Of a stretch of 23,142 nucleotides of DNA, positions 1 through 12,300 are shown one piece after another. The position numbers and the translations under genes were made by a program. The stretch is taken from assembly GCA_964614515.1 (NCBI GenBank), contig CAZTPJ010000061.1:1-23142 (forward strand), given 5' to 3'. How positions within the stretch are numbered: position 1 is the first letter of the stretch; the number at the start of each line of letters is the position of its first letter. This DNA comes from CAZTPJ01 sp964614515 (lineage in GTDB: Bacteria > Planctomycetota > Phycisphaerae > Phycisphaerales > UBA1924). Under the pieces are notes generated by a model. The model was not told the DNA's origin, searched no databases, and saw only the letters and a program-made list of their open reading frames with translations.

Positions 1-817
1 CGAGGGTCTGCGCGATCTTGCCGGCGACTTGCATGTTGCCGCCGAGGCATTTGTACAGTTCGCTGTCGGTCCAATACTCCTCGAGGCCGTCGCCCTTGAC
101 CACCGCGAGTTGGCCGAGGTAACTCTGCGCAACGGTTTCGACGCCGTTGTCCACTGAAAGTTGCGTGCGCAGCGCGGCCTTGCACAGGTCAGAGGCCGAC
201 AGGTTGCGAATCCAATCTTCAACAGTCTTGCGATCGAGTTCGGCCGCGTTGGGCGAGGTCCACGGCTCGTCGGCGTTGATGTTCTCGGCGTCGGCGTTCA
301 TCGTGGACAGCGCGGCGTCCATTTCTTCATAGAGCGCCTCGGCCGCCGCCTCGTCGAGCATGCGTCCGGCGATGTGGACGGGGAATCGCAGGTCATCCTC
401 CTCAACGACATCCGCGCGCTGCAGGCCAAGCCGAGAGAGGAATGCGAGCCAGATCGGGTGATTCGACCCGAAGAACTCCCCGCCTGCCTCGACGACGAGT
501 CTGCCCGAGTCGCCCGGGGTTGACGAGCCCATGCCGCCAAGCGTCAGCACACGCCCGCCAAGACGCTGACGGGCCTCGATCACCTGCACATCCCACCGCT
601 GGCCCGCGAGTTGATACGCGGCCGCCAAACCCGCGAAACCGCCGCCGATCACGAGAACCTTGGGTCCGGCGGGCTGGCGTCCGAACGTCGGCGTGACGCC
701 CGCGGCGATAAGTCCGGCGGACGCGGCCAGCGCCGCCTTGAGCGCCTCGCGCCGCGACATCACGTCCGCCTCCGAGCCGAAGTGTCGATGCAACCTGCCA
801 AACAGCGTCTGCGACAT
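1..817 (-). CDS. FAD-dependent amine oxidase with Tat-like signal (3' end outside window)
   Basis: The visible 272 residues are the N-terminal part of a flavin monoamine-oxidase-type protein. Residues 54-70 carry the Rossmann dinucleotide motif (VIGGGFAGL, GxGxxG at G58/G60/G63). It is followed by the ribose-binding Glu (E81, VIEAR) and the RLGGRV motif (85-90) that mark the amine oxidase family (MAO, L-amino-acid oxidase). Residues 21-40 (SRREALK, then an Ala-rich hydrophobic run) resemble a twin-arginine signal, so the enzyme is probably folded with FAD and then exported. Two starts are possible. ATG at 817 has GGAGG six bases upstream. ATG at 760 (residue 20, MSRREALK) has GGAGG eight bases upstream and would give a conventional Tat leader. 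I kept the longer form. The substrate cannot be told from this part. A palindrome at 835-854 lies just upstream. Reading frame is open to the window edge. Confidence 0.85.
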   Translation of the reverse strand, partial: MSQTLFGRLHRHFGSEADVMSRREALKAALAASAGLIAAGVTPTFGRQPAGPKVLVIGGGFAGLAAAYQLAGQRWDVQVIEARQRLGGRVLTLGGMGSSTPGDSGRLVVEAGGEFFGSNHPIWLAFLSRLGLQRADVVEEDDLRFPVHIAGRMLDEAAAEALYEEMDAALSTMNADAENINADEPWTSPNAAELDRKTVEDWIRNLSASDLCKAALRTQLSVDNGVETVAQSYLGQLAVVKGDGLEEYWTDSELYKCLGGNMQVAGKIAQTL

Positions 818-834
818 GATCTTCCTCCGATGGT

Positions 835-854
835 GGTAAGGCTACAACCTTACC
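835..854. promoter_or_regulatory. 20-base perfect palindrome upstream of the amine oxidase gene
   Basis: The arms GGTAAGG (835-841) and CCTTACC (848-854) are perfectly complementary around a six-base centre. The element ends 17 bases before the ATG at 817 and just outside its GGAGG ribosome site. It may be a dimeric-regulator operator or a hairpin in the 5' leader. No promoter could be placed with confidence, so the role is inferred from symmetry and position only. Confidence 0.35.
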
Positions 855-883
855 CACTTCAGAGGGTCTTGTCACGCGGGCGA

Positions 884-1019
884 CCCGTGCCATCGAAGTC
901 CGCTTCGGACCTCAGTACTCCTTCAACCCGTGCCATCGAGGTCCGCTTCGGACTTCGATGTTCTGGACCGGCTTCACGGCAAGACATCGAAGTCGGAGGA
1001 ACCGACTTCGGGTGGCACG
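884..1019. repeat. Cluster of short direct and inverted intergenic repeats
   Basis: Two near-identical 27-base direct copies beginning CCCGTGCCATCGA and ending GTCCGCTTCGGAC lie at 884-910 and 927-953, with one difference (A or G at position 14). A diverged inverted copy runs 984-1019, starting ACATCGAAGTC and ending GGTGGCACG. It mirrors 930-961, so 930-1019 could fold as an imperfect hairpin. The GTGCCA/TGGCAC core recurs at 1320-1346. This looks like a degraded dispersed intergenic repeat rather than coding DNA. Confidence 0.6.
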
Positions 1020-1025
1020 TCTGCA

Positions 1026-1241
1026 TCACAGCCCCGCGCGGGCGAGGCGTTGTTCGACGTTGCTGCTTCGCACCATGCCGGGGATCAGGAACAGGTCGAT
1101 GATCTGCCCGATCAGGAGGAGGCCGCCGGTGAGCAGCCAGATGATCCCCGTGATCCACCGCCCGTTGTAGAAGCGATGGATCCCGCAGAACCCGATCAGG
1201 CAGAAGAACCACAGGGCGTATGAGACTCCGGTTGACTTCAA
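1026..1241 (-). CDS. TM2-domain membrane protein
   Basis: A 71-residue protein that is almost entirely one TM2 domain. A first membrane helix (about residues 7-20, YALWFFCLIGFCGIHRFY) contains the GxHRFY-type turn typical of the family. A Gly-rich segment and a second helix (about 29-53, GIIWLLTGGLLLIGQIIDLF) end with the conserved acidic DLF. TM2 proteins are small bacterial inner-membrane proteins of unclear function, so none is assigned. The start must be TTG at 1241, because an in-frame TGA lies two codons upstream. GGAG is six bases before the TTG. It follows sucB by 137 bases and precedes the repeat cluster at 884-1019; nothing links it functionally to either neighbour. Confidence 0.8.
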   Translation of the reverse strand: MKSTGVSYALWFFCLIGFCGIHRFYNGRWITGIIWLLTGGLLLIGQIIDLFLIPGMVRSSNVEQRLARAGL

Positions 1242-1319
1242 CGTTCACTCCCGGCGCGGGGGAAATGACGCCGCGCCATAAGATTCTTCGGAAAACCTGG
1301 ATCGTGGTTGCGGAAGCGT

Positions 1320-1346
1320 TGGCACACCAAGACACTCGTCGTGCCA
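1320..1346. repeat. Inverted repeat TGGCAC/GTGCCA between sucB and the TM2 gene
   Basis: TGGCAC at 1320-1325 pairs with GTGCCA at 1341-1346 around a 15-base centre. It lies 33 bases beyond the sucB stop in the direction of transcription. There is no T-run after it, so it is a poor intrinsic terminator. It shares the TGGCAC core with the repeats at 884-1019. The rest of 1242-1378 shows nothing else I can name. Confidence 0.4.
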
Positions 1347-1378
1347 TCGCCCGTGTCACCGAATTCTCTGAGTTCCCG

Positions 1379-2707
1379 CTACAACGACAGCAGCAGACGC
1401 TGCGGATCCTCGATTGAGTTCTTGATCGACACCAGGAACCGCACGGCCTCTGCGCCATCGATCAGGCGATGGTCATACGAGAGTGCGAGATACATCATCG
1501 GGCGGATGGCGACCTGGCCGGGTTTGGTCGGGTCTTCGACCGCGCGGTTCTTGATCGCGTGCATGCCGAGGATGGCGGCCTGCGGCGGGTTGAGGATCGG
1601 CGTGGACATCAGACTGCCGAAGATCCCGCCGTTGGTGATGGTGAACGTGCCGCCTTGCATCTCTTCGAGCGTGAGTTTTCCATCGCGAGCGCGGATGGCG
1701 AGATCCTTCACGGCCGTCTCGATCTGCGCGAATGACAAGTCCTGACAGTCGCGAATGACGGGCACGACCAGGCCCTTGGGGCTGGAGACGGCCATGGCGA
1801 TGTCGATGTAGTCGTGCTTTTCGATGGCCGGAGCGCCCTTTTCATCGCTGACGATCGCGGCGTTGACGAGGGGAAAGGCTCTCAGGGCGTTGACGGCGGC
1901 GGTGACGAAGAACGACATGAAGCCCAGGCCCACGCCGTGGCGCTTCTCGAAGTCTTCTTTGTATCGCGTGCGGGCGGCCGTGACGGCGGTCATGTCGCAC
2001 TCGTTGAAGGTCGTGAGCATCGCGGCCGTGTGCTGTGCCGCAACGAGCCGCTGGGCGATGCGTTGGCGCAGGGGGCTCATGCGTTCGCGTGTGACGCCGC
2101 GTGAGCCGCGCGGCGGTGGGGGGGGTGTCGTGGGGGGTGTCGTGGGAGACGTTGTGGCCGATGCGCCAGGCGCGCTGGGTGACGCGGCGGTGGTGCGATC
2201 AGTCCCGCGAGACTTCGCGAATGCAAGCACATCGTCCTCGCGAATGCGGTGGCCAGCGCCGGTGCCTTCGATCTGATCGAGGTCCACGCCCATGTCGGCT
2301 GCGAGTTTTCGGGCGAGCGGTGTGGCGCGGGCGCTGGAGCGCGGGGTGTCGGCCGTCGCCGTCGCGCCGCGCGCGGCGGATTCGGAACCGTTGGCCTTCG
2401 CCTCGGCGGATGATGTGGTCGCCGCGCGAGCGTCGGACGCGGTGGATTTGGAAGATTCCTTTGGTTTCGCGGCCGTCTCGTCAATCGAGCCGACCACCGC
2501 GCCGATTGGCACCTCATCGCCCTGTTTGGCCTGTTGTGTGAGGACGCCGGCGGCCGGGGCGGGAATCTCCATGGTCACCTTGTCGGTTTCGAGTTCCAGC
2601 ACGGTCTCATCGCGTTTGACATAGTCGCCGGAGTTTTTGACCCAGCGCGAGATCACGCCGGAGGTGACGGACTCGCCGACGGTTGGGATGGTGATGTTCG
2701 TCGCCAT
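1379..2707 (-). CDS. sucB: 2-oxoglutarate dehydrogenase E2 component (dihydrolipoyl succinyltransferase)
   Basis: The 442-residue product transfers the succinyl group from E1 to CoA within the 2-oxoglutarate dehydrogenase complex of the TCA cycle. Residues 1-77 form one lipoyl domain with the lipoylated Lys at K43 (ETDKVTMEI). A long Ala/Ser/Thr-rich linker follows. The E3/E1-binding domain is at about 127-164 (PLARKLAADMGVDL...GHRIREDDVLAF). A second linker rich in Pro and Thr (about 176-200) leads to the catalytic domain (about 207-442), with the active-site motif DHRLIDG (H413, D417). The C-terminus ends in the family-typical DPQRLLL. The start at 2707 lies 31 bases after the sucA stop, so the two are surely cotranscribed; the ribosome site is weak. 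One lipoyl domain and the sucA context favour the succinyl over the acetyl enzyme. E3 is not in the window. Confidence 0.95.
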   Translation of the reverse strand: MATNITIPTVGESVTSGVISRWVKNSGDYVKRDETVLELETDKVTMEIPAPAAGVLTQQAKQGDEVPIGAVVGSIDETAAKPKESSKSTASDARAATTSSAEAKANGSESAARGATATADTPRSSARATPLARKLAADMGVDLDQIEGTGAGHRIREDDVLAFAKSRGTDRTTAASPSAPGASATTSPTTPPTTPPPPPRGSRGVTRERMSPLRQRIAQRLVAAQHTAAMLTTFNECDMTAVTAARTRYKEDFEKRHGVGLGFMSFFVTAAVNALRAFPLVNAAIVSDEKGAPAIEKHDYIDIAMAVSSPKGLVVPVIRDCQDLSFAQIETAVKDLAIRARDGKLTLEEMQGGTFTITNGGIFGSLMSTPILNPPQAAILGMHAIKNRAVEDPTKPGQVAIRPMMYLALSYDHRLIDGAEAVRFLVSIKNSIEDPQRLLLSL

Positions 2708-2738
2708 GGTGACCGATCATGTGATGGATTGACGGCGT

Positions 2739-5600
<2,862 letters not shown>

Positions 5601-5828
5601 CTGGCCCTCCCTGAGGCGGCCTCTATCTGCACACACTCCCCCCCGATGTTGGCGAGCATGATACTAGCATCGACGATCGGACCACGACATACGCCAACGT
5701 GAAGGAACGACCGAGAATCCCTCTCTACGGCCCTGGGACTCTTCCAGTTCCGGCAACGCGCAGCCTTGGCCGATACGTCCTGCATCAAAGGGGATCCTGG
5801 CCGGGGTGAACTCGGGAGTACGCCTTCC
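5601..5828. other. Intergenic spacer upstream of sucA
   Basis: 228 bases separate the secretin-linked lipoprotein stop (5829) from the sucA start. I see no gene and no convincing intrinsic terminator for the secretion operon. A C7 run lies at 5638-5644. The stretch most likely contains the sucAB promoter. Confidence 0.5.
5661..5669 (-). promoter_or_regulatory. Possible extended -10 element for sucAB
   Basis: On the minus strand this reads TGCTAGTAT, an extended -10 (TGn plus TAGTAT, four of six matches to TATAAT). It is about 60 bases before the sucA ATG. No good -35 is present at 17 bases. A weak candidate based on position and sequence only. Confidence 0.2.
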
Positions 5829-6359
5829 CTAGCGAACCCGGCCGACGGTCACGGGAATGGTATCCCGGGAGGCGATCGGAGCGCCGTTGGTGGGGGTAAA
5901 GAGACACCCGAGCGTCGCCTGGTTGGTCGGCAGGTTTTCCTTGCCGGCCGGACGCAGGTCTAGAACGAACTGAAACCGCGGCCCCAGCGGGGAATCGGAC
6001 ATCGCCTGCGCCGAGTAGGCCGCGTCGAACTCCCAGATCGCGAGCACCTGTGTTCCGCCTTCGCTTCCGGAGGCGGGGCCAAAGAGCGTGAACTTGAAGC
6101 CGCCTTCCGCGCTGATCGACGGGGCGTAGCGCACGTCATCGCCGAAGAGGTACACGTACACGAGCGAACTGTCGCGAAGTTCGTTCGCGTCGGTGTCGGT
6201 GAAATCACGCGCCACCATGGACAGCATCGCGGGCTTGATGTTCGCCGGTTGACGCTGCGGTGTCGTGTCCCCCCGGCCGCCATCGTCAGACACGCACGCG
6301 ACCAACGCCAGCACGGCCGTCACGAGGAATCCTGTCTGAATCAGCGGACGATGGCTCAT
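5829..6359 (-). CDS. Small lipoprotein translationally coupled to the giant secretin
   Basis: A 176-residue protein with a lipoprotein signal peptide: basic start, hydrophobic run FLVTAVLAL, and lipobox LVAC with the acylated Cys at C22, followed by a short Asp/Gly-rich stretch. Residue +2 is Val, so sorting to the outer membrane is reasonable by the usual E. coli rule, which may not hold here. The mature part (about 40-176) looks like one all-beta domain with alternating hydrophobic strands (SSLVYVYLFG, FKFTLFG, VLAIWEFD, RFQFVLDL). I do not recognise a named family. Its ATG overlaps the secretin stop as ATGA (6359-6356), so the two are translated together. That position suggests a pilotin-like or pore-associated role, which is inference only. 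No cysteine pair or TPR typical of known pilotins is visible. Confidence 0.8.
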   Translation of the reverse strand: MSHRPLIQTGFLVTAVLALVACVSDDGGRGDTTPQRQPANIKPAMLSMVARDFTDTDANELRDSSLVYVYLFGDDVRYAPSISAEGGFKFTLFGPASGSEGGTQVLAIWEFDAAYSAQAMSDSPLGPRFQFVLDLRPAGKENLPTNQATLGCLFTPTNGAPIASRDTIPVTVGRVR

Positions 6360-9300
6360 GGCTTCGCGGGCTCCGTCGCGGGTGCGTCGGCGGGCTGTGA
6401 CGGTGCTTCCGGTTCGAGTCGGAAGTTCTCCGGATCGCTTCGCTTGAGTTCTTCGAGAATCCGGTCCGCCGGGGTCATGCGCAGGATTTCGTGATCGCTG
6501 TACCTCTCGATGAGTTCGACGGCTTCGCCTTCCTCGCCGGGAATCACGCGCGGGGTGAGGATCACGAGCAGTTCCGTCTTGACGTTGCTGAAACTCTTCG
6601 AGCGGAAGATCCAGCCCACAACCGGGATGTCGCCCACGATGGGAACCTTCGTGCGGCGCTCTTCCAACTGCGTCTGGATCAGTCCGCCAAGGACAACCGT
6701 CTGGCCGTCGCGCACGCGCACCACGGTCTTGAGTTTGCGCTGCGTGAGAATGTCCGCCTGGAAATCCTCGGAAATCTGGCTCTTCTGGGCGCTGATGGCG
6801 GAAATCTCAGGCTCAACCTCCAATCGAACGAATCCGTCCGACGCGATCGACGGCGTGACGTTGAGGATGATGCCGATGTCGCGACGTTCGATGTTGGCGA
6901 CGGTACGGCCATCGGTCGTGCGCTCCGTACTCTCCACCAGCGCGACGTTTTCGCCTGCCTGGAAGTTGGCCGTCTCGTTGTTGGTGACGGTGATCTGCGG
7001 ACGACTGAGCACTTCGAGTTTGCCCTTGGCCTGCAGCGCGCGGAGGATCAGTTCAAAGTCCGTCGAGGCAAACGTGAGGTTTGGCACGCCCAGCGCGCTG
7101 GCCACGCCCGCCCCGGCCGCGAGCGCTCCGAGCGTGTACATGTCGCCGCCGAATTCATTCAGACGGAAGTCCGCACCCCAACTGTCCGAGTCGTCCAGCG
7201 TGACTTCGGCGAGAAGAACCTGAATCAACACCTGCGGCGGTGCGGCATCAAGTTCCTTGACCATCTGCCGCACGATCTCGATGTTTCGCGGCGAGGCGGA
7301 GACGAGGACGGTGTTGCTCTTGGCGTCGCCGACGACGGTCACTTCGCGTTCCAACTGCGAGGAGAACGAGCCCATGAGTTCCGGGCTGAGCGTCTGGCGC
7401 ACGCGATCCGCCTCGCGCTGGAAGTACGTCTGGAGCGTCGTTTCCACTTCCGACGCCTGCGCGTTGCGCAGGCGATACACGAAGCCCTCGCGCTCCGTCG
7501 CCTCGATGCTATCGAGGTGTTCGACGATGCGCCGGACATCCTTGATGTACTGTTCCGTGCCGGAGACCAGCAGCGTGTTGGTTCGCGCATCGACGGTGAT
7601 GGCGAGTTGCTGACGCTCATCGGGAATGGGCGTCAGGCGCATGCCGGGGATCGTGCCCGGCTCATCTTCGGGGCGAGGTTCGGCCGTGGCGGTCGGAACC
7701 AGCACGAGCCGCCCGCCCTGTTCCTGAAGATTGAACAAGTCGCGAAGGAGTCGGGCCATGGCCGCCGCGTCGGCGTTGATGAGTTGAAACTCCGCGACTT
7801 CGCGCTCGCCACGCCGGGATGAATCGAGGTCCTCAATGATGTCGAGGATCAGGCCCATCACGTCGGCCGGAGCGCCGACAAAGATCGTATTCGTTCGCGG
7901 ATCGGGGGTGAGTGTGACGAGTTCGCGGACGGCGCCGTCGACTTCGGCTTCGCTCGGTTCGCGCCCCATGCCCTCTTGAATCTCCTGCACGACGCGTTCG
8001 CGGAAATAGCGCAGCAGCGTCGCCTGCTGAGCCCCCAGCCCGCGCGTCCGGCTGATCGGCTGCCCCGCCAGCACCGCTTCGAGCAAGTTCACAACCTCCA
8101 GCGAATTCGCGGACTCAAGGGCCACGGGGCGGATCTCGCGGACTTTCGCGATCGCGGCCGTGTCGATGCGCCGAACGATCTCCGTGACGGCCACGATGTC
8201 CGCATCGGTGCCGGTGACGATGAGCGTGCTCAAGCGGTCATTGGGCACGACCACCACAGAGCCTGCGCCGCGACGTTCGTTCTCCTTGTCGGCGTACAAC
8301 TGTCGTACGGCCGCGGCGGCTTCAGTCGCGGTCGCCGAGGAGACGGCGATGAGTTCCGTTCGTTCACTGCCCGGGGCCGTGGCGACGCCCGTGGTGAGGG
8401 CTTCGAGCAGATCCTTGACGACCTGAAGGTTTTCGTTGCTGGCGACGACGATCAGGACGTTGTTGATCGGCTCGGCCTCGATGCTGAAGGTGTCGAGCGA
8501 ACTTTTGACGGCGCCGGAGCGGACACCGGCCTCGATGCGCTCGCGCATGAGCGCCTGAATCTTCGGCGCGAGTCTACGGGCATCCTGCGTACCGACGGGC
8601 ACGACGTGAATCCCGACGATGGCCTGCGCCTCTTCCGCGTCAAGCCGCGAGAGAATGCCGTCGAGAATCGCGAAACTCGATGGGCTGGTCGAGACGATCA
8701 GCGTGTTCGTCCGCGTGTCGGCCTGCACGATCAGGCGATCCTCCGGTCGCGAGGCGCCAACCTGCTCGCGCTCGCGGAAGATGCCCGAGACAACCTGGGC
8801 CACGCGATCCGCGGCCGCGTGCATGAGCGGATAAAACCGCACGGAGTTCGCCGCGGAGGCGAGTTCCACGTCGAGCGTCGAAACAAGTTCCTTGACGAGT
8901 GCGAGGTTCGCCTGTGACGCGACGACGATCAGCGCGTTCATCTGCGGCTCGGGCGTGATGACCACGTTCGTCAGTGACGCGAACAGGTCAGCCTCCACAT
9001 GGGCCTCGGGATCGGTCGGGTCTTTGCCTGCTTGAAGCAGGCGCAGGCGGGCGACCTGGCTGCGAATGTTCGACGCGTCCGCGGGAAGGCGCGTGCTGTC
9101 CACCAGCACCGTGCGCAGCGTCTGCGCCAGTCGCGTTGCGTCCGCGTGCTGGAGCGCGATGATCGTCGGTTCCACCCACCCCGCCGCATCTTTGCTGTCA
9201 AGTTGCCCGATGAGCAATTCGACAAGCGCCACGGCCTCTTCGCGACCGGCGACGAACAGCGTGTTCGTGCGATCGTCAATCGACACGGCGATCTCGCCCG

Positions 9301-12300
9301 CGAGGGCCTGGCCCGTGGCCGTGGTCGGCACGCCGCGGCGCTGCGTGCCGGGCAGTCGTCGCAGCGCTTCACCCTGCTGAAAGAGTTCGTCGATGATGCG
9401 TTTGGCGCGGGCGGCCTGGGCGTTTTCGAGCGGAATGATGCGCACGACGACCGCATCGCCGATGGGCAGCGTATCAAGCGAGTTGACGATCTCCGTCAGC
9501 GCCTGCACGTTCGCGGGCGTTGACGCGATCAACACGGAGTTTGTCGTATTGTCCGGCAGCAAACGAATCGGCACGGACACATCGAGCGTCAGGTCGTCCT
9601 TGCCCACGCCCGGGCGCATGAAATTGATCCGGCGAAGTTGCTCGGCGATGGCCAGCGCCGGCGCTGTCGCGGCGACCTGTCCCTGACCACCGAGCATCTG
9701 CCGAAGCGCGTTGACAACATCGCTGGCCGTGTTCTTCTTGAGGGCGATGACCGTCACATGCTGATCCGCGGCGAGCGGTTCGGCATCGAGCGCACGCACG
9801 AGACCCACGATCACCGGTCCATCCTGGGGCGAGGCAATGACGGCCAGCGCCTGTCGCGAGGTCAGCGGCACGATCGTCACCGGTTCGCTCACCACGCCCT
9901 GTCGATCCGGCGGCGGCGGACGCGTGACGCCCATCTGCTCGAGCATCTGCCGGACCTGATCGGGCGAGTTGTGCTTCACGTCGATAATGAACACGCCGGG
10001 GGCCAGCCCGGCCGGGACGCCGGGCTGATCGCCGCCGGGAAGTTCAATCGCGCCGTCGAGTTCGGCCACGACGCCGCGAATCTGATCGAACACACGCTGG
10101 CTGCTGGCGATCACCAGCGAATTCGTCCCGCGATCAACCTGCACGCTGAGCGTTTCGCCGAGCTCCGTGGCCGTGCGGGCGAACGCTGTTTGAATCGTAT
10201 TTTGCAGGCGTGCGGCCGGGACAAACTGAAGTCGCAGCACGCGGACTTCGGGCATGGCGTCCTCGCGGTGCTGGAGTTGTTCGGCCAGCGCGAGGATCTC
10301 GGCCATGTCGGATTCATCGGCGCGGACGACGAGCGAGTTGCTGGCATCATCGCCATAGATCATGGCCGCCCGTCCACCTGCGCGCCCGGGGCGCTGCACC
10401 ATCACCGCGCGGATGGCTTCGGCCACGCGCGAAGCGCGCCCGGCGCTGAGCGGGACAACCTTGGCATCGGCGAAGCGCGCGATGTCGGGACGATCAAGTT
10501 GCTCGACGATCTTCTGAATGCGATCGAGTTGCTTGCGCCCGGCGAAGACGATCAGCGAGTTGGTCTGCACTTCGGCCGACACCGTCGGAACATCTTCACC
10601 TTCGATCAGCACGGACGGATCATCAAAGAAGGGCATATCACGGCCGCCCAGGCGCTGCATGGCGCGCTGGCGCGCCTCGGCCTGCACGCGCTCGCGATTG
10701 AGTTGGGCTTCCATCGGTGCGCGGAGGCCTTCGTTCAATGCTCGCGCGACGCTCTGCGCATCGGCGTGGACAAGCGGGATGAGCAGCAGTTGACGCTCCG
10801 TGTCGTACTCGTCGGAGTCGAACTGCTCGAGCAGCGCGAGGATGTCCGCCCACTCCGCCTCACCCGCGCTGATCAGAAGCGAGTTGGTGACAGGGTCCGG
10901 GACGATCGACACGGCCCGGGCGCCGGGAGTCTTGGCGGCGCGGGCGAAACGCCCGTAGAAAAACTCGAGCGCCTTAAAAACCTGTTCGGCGGGTGCGAAC
11001 TGGAGTTTGACGAACTCGGTTCTCTGCGTCTCGTCGGCGGGCACGTCGAGCGTCTCGACCATTTTGAGGATGCCTTCGATTTCGTCGGCCGGGGCGTTGA
11101 TGGAGATGGTGTTGGCGGTGGGGGAGTAGTCGATGCTGGGTTCGATTTCGCCCGGGACGCGGCGACGCGCACGCACCATCTGCGAGAGCGTGGTGTACAC
11201 CTCCGATGCGATCGCGTGCTTGAGGCGCACCTGCCGGAACTCCACAAGCGACTGGACCTTCTCCGCATCGAGCGTTTGGATCTGCTCCTTGACCAGCGCG
11301 ATCGCCTCGTCGGAACCCGTCAACATGATCGAGTTTGATCGTGCGACGGGCGTGATCTTCACGCGAACGCCGGCGGGAAGCGCGGATTGCAGCGCCTGCG
11401 CAACCTCGGCCGCACGCGCGGTTGTCAGGGAGATCGTCACAACGCCGCCGGCCTCGGGCGCGGAGTCCAGTTGTTCGAGCAGCGACTCGATCTGGGCGAA
11501 GTCGTCCGGCCGTGCGGAAATGATGAGCGAACTGGTGCTGGGCTGGGGTGTGATGATGACGCGATCTTCGGCCCGGGTGCTGGCGGGGAACTGCCCGCGA
11601 AGAATTGTCGCGGTTTCCTGCGGCTCGCGATTGCGCAGGGCGTAGACCTCGATGCGTCGGTTTTCGCCGACCTCGGGTTTGTCCATCTGCGCCACGAGAT
11701 CATTCATCAGGGCCAGGCTGGCCTCATCCGCGGCCACGATCAGCACGTTGCCATCCTGCGAACCGATGACGGTGACGGCGTTGGCGGGCAGGCCCTGTTG
11801 CCGGGCGCGATCCTGAAAGAACCCGCGGAGGCTGTTGGCCGTGCGCCCCGCGTCGGCGTGGCGCAGCGAGATCGTCTCGATCCGCTGGTTCGGCAGGCCG
11901 GAGGCCTCGGCGAGTTCCTTGACGTACTGCTCGGCCTGCTCGACCATCGCCTGTTCGCCGACGAGGATGACAAGTCGTCGCATTTCATCGACCTCGACCG
12001 TGAGGCGCTGGATGCCGAAACTGATCCACCAACGTCCGCGATCGTTCTCGGTGAAGGCGTTGCGAACGACGTTGGCGATCGCGCGCAGGTCCGCCTTTTC
12101 GACGGGAATCGCGCGAACCACCTTGCGCGTCACATCCGACGTGGGCTTGTCCAGTTCCGCCACGATGTTTCTGACGACGTTCATCGTCTCGCCCTGGCCG
12201 AGGATGATGACCGAGTTGCTGCTGTCCTGCGTGTAGACGTAGAGTTTGTCCTGTGCGGCCGCATCCTGGCCGCGCCACCCGCCCCAGACGCGCTCTTCCT

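Noticed and set aside
8..11. none of the bases here; the LMAC at residues 8-11 of the secretin as a lipobox
   Set aside because: The hydrophobic stretch before that Cys is too short for a lipoprotein signal. The later AHA/Q site gives a normal Sec signal peptide.
1242..1378. Intrinsic terminator after sucB
   Set aside because: The only inverted repeat (1320-1346) has a six-base stem, a 15-base loop and no T-run, so termination is not supported.
859..1458. 199-codon minus-strand frame covering the TM2 gene and the repeat cluster
   Set aside because: Its product is Arg/Ser/Pro-rich, it overlaps both the TM2 gene and the end of sucB, and it reads through the intergenic repeats.
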